A stretch of 64,000 bases of DNA from JBBDXI01 sp040902425. Lineage in GTDB: Bacteria; Planctomycetota; Phycisphaerae; Phycisphaerales; UBA1924. The position numbers and the translations under genes are program-made. Position 1 is the first letter of the stretch; every line of letters begins with the position of its first letter. Location of the stretch: contig JBBDXI010000075.1 of assembly GCA_040902425.1 (NCBI GenBank), positions 1 through 64,000 of the forward strand, written 5' to 3'. Under the pieces are notes generated by a model. The model was not told where the DNA came from, made no database searches, and saw only the letters and a list, made by a program, of their open reading frames with translations. Shown here in pieces: positions 16,275 through 22,618 of this stretch.

Positions 16275-16470
16275 GTCCGTGACGGGCCGAGACGGTGACT
16301 GGCTGAGACGGTGACTGGCTGAGACGGTGAGACGGTGATACGGTGAAGGGGCCGTCCCTTGACCGGGGCACCGCCCCCCTTCCGCACGCTCATCGACCGT
16401 CTCTCCGTCTCTCCGTCTCTCCGTCTCTCCGTCTCTCCGTCTCTCCGTCCCCCGCCCGAGGAGCCCAGCC
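16275..16470. repeat. GAGACGGTGA / CCGTCTCT repeat tract
   Basis: Between the ligase and the aldolase gene are two blocks. The left block (about 16287-16345) has GAGACGGTGACTGGCT as direct repeats and then GAGACGGTGAGACGG. The right block has six perfect tandem copies of CCGTCTCT (16397-16444). The blocks are nearly complementary (one mismatch per 15 bases), so the transcript could form a long stem. The 16451-16470 stretch holds a GAGGAG ribosome-binding site for the aldolase. Confidence 0.85.
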
Positions 16471-17118
16471 ATGGACCTGTACATCGACACCGCCAGCATG
16501 GACGAGATCCGCCAGGCCCACGAGATGGGCATCCTCGACGGCGTCACCACGAACCCGTCGCTGATCGCCAAGGAGAAGATCCCCTACGCCCGGCGCCTCG
16601 CCGAGATCTGCGAGCTGGTCAAGGGCCCCGTCTCGGCCGAGGTCATCGCCACCGAGTACGAGGCGATGCTCAAGGAGGGCCGCGAGAACGCGAAGATCGC
16701 CTCCAACATCGTCGTCAAGCTGCCAAGCACCGTCGACGGCCTGCGGGCCTGCAAGACCCTCACCGGCGAGGGCATCCGCACCAACCTCACCCTCTGCTTC
16801 CAGCCCCTCCAGGCGCTCCTCGTCGCCAAGGCCGGCGCCTTCCTCGTCAGCCCCTTCATCGGGCGCCTCGACGACGTCGCCGAGGACGGCATGCTCCTCA
16901 TCCACCAGATCCGCCGCATTTACGACAACTACGGCTACAAGACCAAGGTCCTGGCCGCCTCGATCCGCCACCCCAAGCACCTGGTCGAGTGCGCCCTCGC
17001 CGGGTCGGATGTGGCGACCGTCCCCTTCAGCGTCATCAAGCAGATGATGTCGCACCCGCTCACGGACTCGGGCCTCGCGAAGTTCGTCGCGGACTACAAG
17101 AAGGCCTTCAGCGGCTGA
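16471..17118 (+). CDS. Transaldolase / fructose-6-phosphate aldolase family enzyme
   Basis: The 215-residue protein has the compact FSA/TalC form of the family: MDLYIDTASMDEIRQAHE, GVTTNPSLIAKE, the Schiff-base Lys in NIVVKLPST, then TNLTLCFQPLQALL and VSPFIGRLDD. Such enzymes act as transaldolase in the pentose phosphate pathway or cleave fructose 6-phosphate; the subfamily cannot be separated by eye. It stands alone downstream of the repeat tract and a GAGGAG site. Confidence 0.93.
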   Translation: MDLYIDTASMDEIRQAHEMGILDGVTTNPSLIAKEKIPYARRLAEICELVKGPVSAEVIATEYEAMLKEGRENAKIASNIVVKLPSTVDGLRACKTLTGEGIRTNLTLCFQPLQALLVAKAGAFLVSPFIGRLDDVAEDGMLLIHQIRRIYDNYGYKTKVLAASIRHPKHLVECALAGSDVATVPFSVIKQMMSHPLTDSGLAKFVADYKKAFSG

Positions 17119-17463
17119 CGCCCCGCCGCCGCGCCGCTGCCGGCGCCAAAAAGAACCGGCCGCCGACGCGGGGGCGCGAGCGCTACCTCCGAGCGCTCGC
17201 ACCTCGCCCGCCTTCGGCGGCCGGGGCTAGGGCCGCAGCTTCTCCGCCACGCGGCCGGCGGCCATGCGAACAACACGCGGGCCACGCCCGCAAGGGCAAC
17301 GCCGCGCCGCACGACTCTCCTTCTCGCCTGCTCCGCTCGGGCCCGAGAGGGCCTCACCCGTCCGAATCGATTCGCTCACCCTACCGCGCGGAGTTCCCCG
17401 CGCCAAGAGAATTTCAGCGCCACATTCATGGCCCGCCCACGCGATCCGTTTCGACTTCCTTGG
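17119..17463. other. Intergenic region with a hairpin between convergent genes
   Basis: 345 bases without a convincing gene between the aldolase (plus) and the nucleotidyltransferase (minus). A perfect 9-base stem GCGAGCGCT (17176-17184) / AGCGCTCGC (17192-17200) with a 7-base loop could end aldolase transcription, though no T-tract follows. A 12-base palindrome CGAATCGATTCG lies near 17364. Otherwise I see nothing recognisable. Confidence 0.4.
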
Positions 17464-17988
17464 TCAACCGCGACCGCTGCGCCGATCATCCTCACGCATC
17501 CGCTTGATCGGCTCCAGATACAGCAGCGCCTCCCGATCGCGGGGCCTCCCGAGATGGCTCTTGATGAGAATCAACTGGTCGAGCCCGATGACCGCCAATG
17601 GCAGACCATCCACATCGACCACCTCACACCGCTCCGCCAACTCCTCGAAACCGCCGAGCGGCTCGACGTGTCCGAGCAGGTCCAGGTCCCCCAGCGATGT
17701 CACCAGCGTGAAGTTGCACCCCGCGCCCAGGGTCGCGGCGTCCGGGCGGAAGGGCAGCCCGGGGGGCGCTCCCCGAAGCGATGGGTCGATCTCGCTCAAC
17801 GCCGCGGCCAGCCTGCCCAGGTTCTCCGGCGTCCGCCGGTAACACAGGTCGACATCAGCCGTGACCCGCGGGCTCCCGTACAGCACCTCGGCCTGGCCGC
17901 CGATGACGATGAACTCGACGCCATGCGAGCGCAGCAGCGCCGCGATCTGCTCAAGCCGGCTCTTTCCTGTGGACCCTGCCGTACTCAC
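17464..17988 (-). CDS. Nucleotidyltransferase (MNT/AbiEii-like)
   Basis: The 174-residue protein has the minimal nucleotidyltransferase pattern: VEFIVIGGQAEVLYGSPR followed by TADVDLCY, where the GG and the Asp-X-Asp bind nucleotide and metal, then a helical tail with LDQLILIKSHLGRPRDREAL. It belongs to the broad family seen in bacterial toxin-antitoxin-like and abortive-infection loci, but no partner of the HEPN type is present. Its start overlaps the upstream small gene by 38 bases, so the pair is almost certainly co-translated. It is the last gene of the hpd operon. Confidence 0.8.
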   Translation of the reverse strand: MSTAGSTGKSRLEQIAALLRSHGVEFIVIGGQAEVLYGSPRVTADVDLCYRRTPENLGRLAAALSEIDPSLRGAPPGLPFRPDAATLGAGCNFTLVTSLGDLDLLGHVEPLGGFEELAERCEVVDVDGLPLAVIGLDQLILIKSHLGRPRDREALLYLEPIKRMREDDRRSGRG

Positions 17989-18172
17989 GCAGACGCAGCA
18001 TATCGCGCCACGCGCGGTCAGCGCGCCGAAGGCGCTCCGCCGGCGTGTGCCTCAGGTTCTCGCGGATCAGCGACAGGTCCACCCCGCGCTCGTCCTGCTC
18101 GGGCAGCGGCCGGAACCCCGGCCCCCCCCCGGGCGCCCCGCCCCCGCGCTGTGGCTCAGGCGATGCCGCCAT
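17951..18172 (-). CDS. Small protein paired with the nucleotidyltransferase
   Basis: 73 residues from the ATG at 18172. A Pro/Gly-rich N terminus is followed by VDLSLIRENLRHTPAERL and a basic amphipathic helix with WRDMLRLREYGRVHRKEPA. It overlaps the YozE-like gene upstream by 17 bases and the nucleotidyltransferase downstream by 38 bases in different frames. Such short IRENLR.TPAERL-type proteins directly upstream of nucleotidyltransferase genes look like a fixed two-gene module; function unknown. Whether the true start lies further in (before VDLSLIRENL) cannot be decided. Confidence 0.65.
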   Translation of the reverse strand: MAASPEPQRGGGAPGGGPGFRPLPEQDERGVDLSLIRENLRHTPAERLRRADRAWRDMLRLREYGRVHRKEPA

Positions 18173-18485
18173 GCTGCTCACCCCGGCGATCGTCCTCATC
18201 GCCCTCCCAGTCCACGATCTCATCCGGCGGCGTGTACGCCGTCGCCCCGGTCCCGAACTCCTCCCACGCCTCCCGCGCTGTCTCGATCGCGTCCCCGTGC
18301 GCCCCCCGCCCCTCCATGTAGCTCACCAGGTCCGCCTCGCTCGACACGCCCCGCGGGAAGCCCGTGTCCTCCCACACGCCGCGCGCCCACGTCCCGATCC
18401 CGTCCCGCCGGGGGCGCTGCTCCCCCAGCCAGTCGTAGAACGTACGCTCCTTGTAGCTGCCGGGCTGGTCGGGCCGTTGTCCCAT
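18156..18485 (-). CDS. YozE SAM-like domain protein
   Basis: 109 residues from the ATG at 18485, which overlaps the stop of the preceding (frameshifted) gene as TGATG. The N-terminal 65 residues match the YozE SAM-like helical domain: TFYDWLGEQRPRRDGIGTWA, WEDTGFPRGVSSEADLVSYM and an AREAWEEF helix. Members are small cytoplasmic helical proteins without assigned activity. The C-terminal 40 residues are acidic and probably disordered. A longer frame reaching to 18761 fuses the wrong frame of the neighbour and was rejected. Confidence 0.65.
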   Translation of the reverse strand: MGQRPDQPGSYKERTFYDWLGEQRPRRDGIGTWARGVWEDTGFPRGVSSEADLVSYMEGRGAHGDAIETAREAWEEFGTGATAYTPPDEIVDWEGDEDDRRGEQHGGIA

Positions 18486-18761
18486 CACTTCGGCTCCCTG
18501 CTCACGTGCACCCACACATCGTCGATCAACCCCGACCCGCTCACAGTATCCGCCGCGGCGAGGTCCAGCGGCAGCTCCCCCCAGCCGCATCAGCAGGGCC
18601 CCGAGCGAAGCCAGCGTCACCGCCCGCCCCTCGATCAGCCCCGGCGCCCCGTTCCGGAAGCGCAGCCCCGCCTCGCGGGCCACCGGGCCCACCAGGTCCA
18701 CGAACTCCGCCGCCGCCTCCGGCCTGACGTTCACGCGGATCGCCACGCTGAAGGTGTTCAC
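18485..18761 (-). pseudogene. HPr-like small protein interrupted by a one-base frameshift
   Basis: Starting at GTG 18761 (overlapping the hpd stop as GTGA) the frame reads MNTFSVAIRVNVRPEAAAEF and continues to LGALLMRLG. At a run of six G on the coding strand (six C at 18577-18582) the frame must shift by one base. It then continues ELPLDLAAADTVSGSGLIDD and ends at a TGA overlapping the next ATG. Removing one G gives a continuous 91-residue product of about HPr length with an HPr-like pattern (RPEAAAEFVDLVG, a glycine loop, then SLGALLMRLGE). The phosphorylatable His of HPr is absent: VNVRPEA replaces the usual GLHARPA. Frameshift and family call are inference. Confidence 0.6.
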
Positions 18762-19960
18762 AGGTTCCCCCGCTTCGCCTGCTCCAGCTCCAGCGACTCG
18801 AACAGCGCCTTGAAGTTCCCCTTCCCGAAGCTCTGGCTCCCCCGCCGGCAGATGATCTCGAAGAACAGCGTCGGCCGGTCCTGCAGCGGCTTGGTGAACA
18901 GCTGCAGCAGGTACCCCTCATCGTCCGAGTCCACCAGGATCCCAAGGTCCCGGATCCTCTGGTGGTCCTCCTTCACCTCGCTCTTGCCGTGGGCCTTCAG
19001 CGTGCTGTTCACCCGCTCCCACACGATCTGGTAGTAGGTCTCGGGGATCGCCAGGAACTCCACTCCACGCCGCCGCAGCTCGGCGATGCTCGAGAGCTCA
19101 TCGTCCGTCCGCAGCGCCAGGTGCTGCACCCCCGGCGTGTTGTCGTGCCAGTCCAGGTACTCCTGGATCTGGCTCTTTTTCTTCCCCTGCGCCGGCTCGT
19201 TGATCGGCATCTTGATCAGGTTGTTCCCGCTCGCCATCACCTTGGACATCAGCGCCGAGTACTCCGTCGAGATGTCCTTGTCGTCGAAGTGCTTGAACAT
19301 CGTGAACTCAAGGACACTCTCGTAGAACGCCACCCAGTGGTTCATCCGCCCCTCTTCCACGTTCCCCACCAGGTGGTCCACGAACTTCAGCCCGCAGGGG
19401 TTCTGCCGGTTGTGCCCGTTCACCGCCGGGTCCCCCGCCGCGCGGAACCCCGGCGCGAACGCCCCGCCCCGCTTCACGCTCGCCAGGTCGTACCCGCCCG
19501 TGCGGCTCACGAAGCTGTGGATGCACCGCCCGTACGTCCGGATCGCCGCCCGCGTCACCGTCCCGTGCTCATCCCGCTCGGTCCGCGGCTCGCGGGCGCT
19601 CGTCCCCCCGTTCTTCAGCGCCCGCTCGTACGCCTTCTCCGCGTCGAACACCGTGAACGCGACGTCCTTCACGCCGTCCCCGTACAGCGCCACCTCCCGG
19701 TTCGCCTCGTGGTCCCTGGTCAGCCCGCTGGTCAGGATGAACCGGATGTTGCCCTGCGTCAGCAGCCAGCTCGCCTCATCCCGGCTCCCCGTCGTCAGGT
19801 CCTGCACCTGCTCGATCTGGAACCCGAAGGCGAACGCGTAGAAGTACGCCGCCTGCTTGGCGTTCCCGCAGTAGAAACGCACGTGGTCGACGTCGATCAG
19901 CTGCAGCGGGTCGGTCTTGGGGCCGGTGGCCGTCGCGGGCTTGGAGGGGGCCGTCGTCAT
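18758..19960 (-). CDS. hpd: 4-Hydroxyphenylpyruvate dioxygenase
   Basis: A 400-residue two-domain vicinal-oxygen-chelate enzyme converting 4-hydroxyphenylpyruvate to homogentisate in tyrosine catabolism. The three Fe(II) ligands can be seen: His in KFVDHLVGNV, His in GVQHLALRTDD and Glu in TLFFEIICRRG. The N-terminal domain has VDHVRFYCGNAKQAAYFY and KDVAFTVFDAEKAYERA. It heads a five-gene overlapping minus-strand operon whose other members are unrelated small proteins. No homogentisate pathway genes are nearby. Confidence 0.95.
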   Translation of the reverse strand: MTTAPSKPATATGPKTDPLQLIDVDHVRFYCGNAKQAAYFYAFAFGFQIEQVQDLTTGSRDEASWLLTQGNIRFILTSGLTRDHEANREVALYGDGVKDVAFTVFDAEKAYERALKNGGTSAREPRTERDEHGTVTRAAIRTYGRCIHSFVSRTGGYDLASVKRGGAFAPGFRAAGDPAVNGHNRQNPCGLKFVDHLVGNVEEGRMNHWVAFYESVLEFTMFKHFDDKDISTEYSALMSKVMASGNNLIKMPINEPAQGKKKSQIQEYLDWHDNTPGVQHLALRTDDELSSIAELRRRGVEFLAIPETYYQIVWERVNSTLKAHGKSEVKEDHQRIRDLGILVDSDDEGYLLQLFTKPLQDRPTLFFEIICRRGSQSFGKGNFKALFESLELEQAKRGNL

Positions 19961-20013
19961 TGGGGGTTCCCCGGGGGGTTGGTCGCGTCGCGCGGATGGT
20001 CCGCCGCCGATCG

Positions 20014-20019
20014 ATTATA
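20014..20019 (-). promoter_or_regulatory. Candidate -10 box of the hpd operon
   Basis: On the minus strand this is TATAAT, a perfect -10 hexamer about 55 bases upstream of the hpd start codon. The region where a -35 box would lie is G-rich and poor (TCGGGG), so the assignment rests on the -10 box alone. It is conspicuous because the sequence around it is very GC-rich. Confidence 0.35.
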
Positions 20020-20179
20020 CGAACCGGCCCCGCGCCCCCCGAGCCCGATGGCCGGGCGATCGGCCGTTGGCCCGCGGGCCCCCGATTTGCCGATAACTGG
20101 CGTTGGACCGGCGGTGGAGCGGGCCCCCCCGCGTGTGTATAGTTGCCGCAAACTTGGATGGAGCCCCGCCGCGGCTGGT

Positions 20180-21031
20180 ATGAACCCCGGTTCATCCGGC
20201 GCCGGGTCGAAGGACACGAAGTTGATCTCATCACGAGTCGAGCGACTCCGCGTTGGCCCTTACAGGCTCTCCCGACCCCTCACCCGCGGCCCCCTCGCCG
20301 AGCGGTGGGTGGCCTTCCACGAGTCCGACCACTCCATCCACGTCGCCCACCGCTTCAAGGTGGCCGGCGCCGGCCCGCAGGTCGAGGCCGAGCTCGCCTG
20401 CGCCGTCGCCTCGCTCGCCTCCGTCTCGCACCCCCACATCCTCCCCGTCGAGGGGACGGTCGCCGGCATCGCCGGTTCGGTCTGGGTCATCACGCCCTAC
20501 TCCGGCAACCACGACGGCCTCGTCACGCTCGCCTCGCTGGCCCAGGCCAAGGGCGGCCGGCTGACCCCCCCCGAGGCCGACCGGGCCATGATCCAGCTTC
20601 TGGAGGCCACCGGCGACGCCCACGAGGCCGGCTGCCACCACGGCCCCGTCTCGGCCGATGAGGTGCTCATCGACCGCCGCGGCAGCCTCGCCGTCGAGCT
20701 CTACGGCTTCCGCCGCCGCCTCACCGGGCTCTCCGCCCGGCCCGCCGCCGAGGTCGCCCGCGATGAACTCCGCTCCATCGTCGAGATCGGCTACACCCTG
20801 ATCACCGGCCTCTCCGCCGAGGAGCCCCGCATCGAGGCCTCCCGCCTCTTCCCCCGCCTCGACCGCCGCTGGGACCAGTGGTTCGCCGATGGGCTCGACC
20901 CGCTCGGTGGCTTCAACTCCGCCGACGAGGCCATGGGCGCCCTCCCCAGCCACCGGCGCGAGCTCGAAGGCCGCGGCAGCCCCGTCCAGACGGTCATCCG
21001 CCGCATCCAGGATGCGCTCCGCCCGGCCTGA
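20180..21031 (+). CDS. Protein-kinase-like protein without catalytic residues (pseudokinase)
   Basis: 283 residues from the ATG at 20180. The start VGPYRLSRPLTRGPLAERWV resembles the Gly-rich loop of Ser/Thr kinases, HVAHRFKV the lysine strand, and SVSHPHILPVEGT the helix C/strand 4 region. The catalytic loop HRD is replaced by CHHGPVSADEVLI, and DFG by ELYGF, so phosphotransfer is unlikely. It is probably a scaffold or sensor related to the Ser/Thr kinases that are abundant in planctomycetes. The TPR gene starts 120 bases downstream on the same strand. Confidence 0.65.
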   Translation: MNPGSSGAGSKDTKLISSRVERLRVGPYRLSRPLTRGPLAERWVAFHESDHSIHVAHRFKVAGAGPQVEAELACAVASLASVSHPHILPVEGTVAGIAGSVWVITPYSGNHDGLVTLASLAQAKGGRLTPPEADRAMIQLLEATGDAHEAGCHHGPVSADEVLIDRRGSLAVELYGFRRRLTGLSARPAAEVARDELRSIVEIGYTLITGLSAEEPRIEASRLFPRLDRRWDQWFADGLDPLGGFNSADEAMGALPSHRRELEGRGSPVQTVIRRIQDALRPA

Positions 21032-21151
21032 GCCCCCGCAACTCCTGCGCCCTGCTTCCGCCACGCCCGGACCGCTCCAGAGGCGTGGTGCGGCCGTACG
21101 ATGATGCCACGTCGGTTCCCCGGTAGCGCCCCGGTCCCCAGGCACCACCCC

Positions 21152-22516
21152 ATGAGCGACTGGTTCGACGCCGAGAAGCACGTCGAGCGTGCGCACGAGC
21201 TGTACGAGGCCGGCCGCTGGGAGGAGGCCGAGTCCGAGCTGCGCCAGGCGATCTCGTTCAACCCCTATCAGTCCGAGTGGCACTTCAACCTCGGCCTCAC
21301 GCTGGACGCCTCCGGCCGCCACGACGAGGCGACCGAGACCTTCCGCAAAGCCTCCGAGCTGGACCCCGAGGACGGCCAGGCCGCCCTCATGACCGGCCTG
21401 AGCCTCATCCGCTCCGAGCGCCCCCGCGAGTCGCTGGAGTGGCTGGAGCGCGCCGAGAAGCTCGAGCCCGCCAGCGCCGCCAGCTTCGTCCACCGCATCG
21501 AGGCGTACCGCGCCCTGGGCCAGCACGAGCAGGCCGAGCTCATGTTCTACATGGCCCAGCAGCTCGACCCCAGGAGCGCCGACGCCTACACCGCCCTGGC
21601 CGACTCCCTGCTCGACCGCGCCCTGTTCGAGAAGGCCGTCTGGTGCCTCCGCGAGGCCGCCAGGCTCGACCCCGAGCTCCCCGGCGTCCAGGCCAAGCTG
21701 GCCGGCGCGTACCGGGCCACCGGGCGCCACGAGCGGGCCCGCCAGCTCTACCTCCGCGAGCTGCGCCTGGAGCCGGGGGATATCGAGACGCTCCTCGACC
21801 TCGGCTCGCTGCTGGTCGAGATGAACCGCTTCGTCGAGGCCGGCGAGAAGTTCCGCCGCGTCCTGGAGATGGAGCCCGACAACGCCGACGCCCACTTCGA
21901 GCTGGGCGACCTCGCCGAGCGCGAGGCCCAGCTCGACAGCGCCATCGTCCACATGGATGTCGTCCTCCGCCTCGAACCCTCCTACCCCGGCGCCCGCCGG
22001 CGCCTGGCCGCCCTCAAGCTCCGCCGCGCCCAGCGCGACGACGCCCCCGAGGCCCGGGCCCTCCTCCGCCAGGAGCGGGCCGAGTTCACCCGGACCCCCG
22101 AGGCCTTCGCCGCCCACGAGATCGAGGACCTCGGCCGACTGCTCCTCGACTGCGCCCAGCCCGCCGAGGCCGTGCGCATCCTGCGGGCGCTCGCCGAGAT
22201 GCGCCCCAACGAGGCCCGCGCCCGCCACCTGCTCAGCGTCGCGCTCTTCGAGTCCGGCGCCCGCGGCCAGGGGATGGAGGAGGCCCGGCGCGTCCTGCGC
22301 ATCGACCCGCGCTTCGTCCCCGCCCTCCACAACCTCGCCATGGCCTGCCTCCAGGAGCGCCAGTGGCGCCGGGCCCGCTACTGGCTCCGCCAGGCCCGGC
22401 GCGTCGACCCCGACGACGCCTCCCTGAGGCGCCTCACCCTCACGCTGGCCCTGCACGCCGTCACCGAGGCGGCCCACTACGTCTCCTGCTTCTTCCTGCG
22501 CCGCCGCCCGCGCTGA
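21152..22516 (+). CDS. Tetratricopeptide-repeat protein
   Basis: A 454-residue soluble protein made almost entirely of TPR units, starting MSDWFDAEKHVERAHELYEA. Repeats recur about every 34 residues with the typical W/G/A/P pattern (LYEAGRWEEAESELRQAI, LGLTLDASGRHDEATETFRK, LGDLAEREAQLDSAIVHMD, LAMACLQERQWRRARYWLR). I estimate 10-12 units. There is no signal peptide or enzymatic domain. It probably serves as a protein-protein scaffold, possibly with the neighbouring pseudokinase. An upstream in-frame ATG at 21101 would add 17 residues of poor quality. Confidence 0.88.
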   Translation: MSDWFDAEKHVERAHELYEAGRWEEAESELRQAISFNPYQSEWHFNLGLTLDASGRHDEATETFRKASELDPEDGQAALMTGLSLIRSERPRESLEWLERAEKLEPASAASFVHRIEAYRALGQHEQAELMFYMAQQLDPRSADAYTALADSLLDRALFEKAVWCLREAARLDPELPGVQAKLAGAYRATGRHERARQLYLRELRLEPGDIETLLDLGSLLVEMNRFVEAGEKFRRVLEMEPDNADAHFELGDLAEREAQLDSAIVHMDVVLRLEPSYPGARRRLAALKLRRAQRDDAPEARALLRQERAEFTRTPEAFAAHEIEDLGRLLLDCAQPAEAVRILRALAEMRPNEARARHLLSVALFESGARGQGMEEARRVLRIDPRFVPALHNLAMACLQERQWRRARYWLRQARRVDPDDASLRRLTLTLALHAVTEAAHYVSCFFLRRRPR

Positions 22517-22564
22517 CGCCCCGCCGCCCCCCGCCCCTACGCCCGATGCGCGGGCAAAAGAGAA

Positions 22565-22589
22565 ACGGGGCGGTGGTGAGCCGCCCCGT
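22565..22589 (-). terminator. Rho-independent terminator of the large surface-protein gene
   Basis: A perfect 9-base stem ACGGGGCGG (22565-22573) / CCGCCCCGT (22581-22589) with a 7-base loop lies 30 bases after the stop of the minus-strand gene. Read on the minus strand it is followed by TTTCTCTTTT (22564 downward), a good U-tract. On the plus strand the sequence after the stem is not T-rich, so it serves the minus-strand gene. Confidence 0.8.
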
Positions 22590-22618
22590 GCGAGGGTTGA
22601 TGTTCCGCGCTCCGCCGG

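Noticed and set aside
18156..18761. Single 201-residue protein covering the HPr-like and YozE-like genes
   Set aside because: The middle part is nonsense, whereas a one-base shift gives two well-formed proteins with overlapping stop and start.
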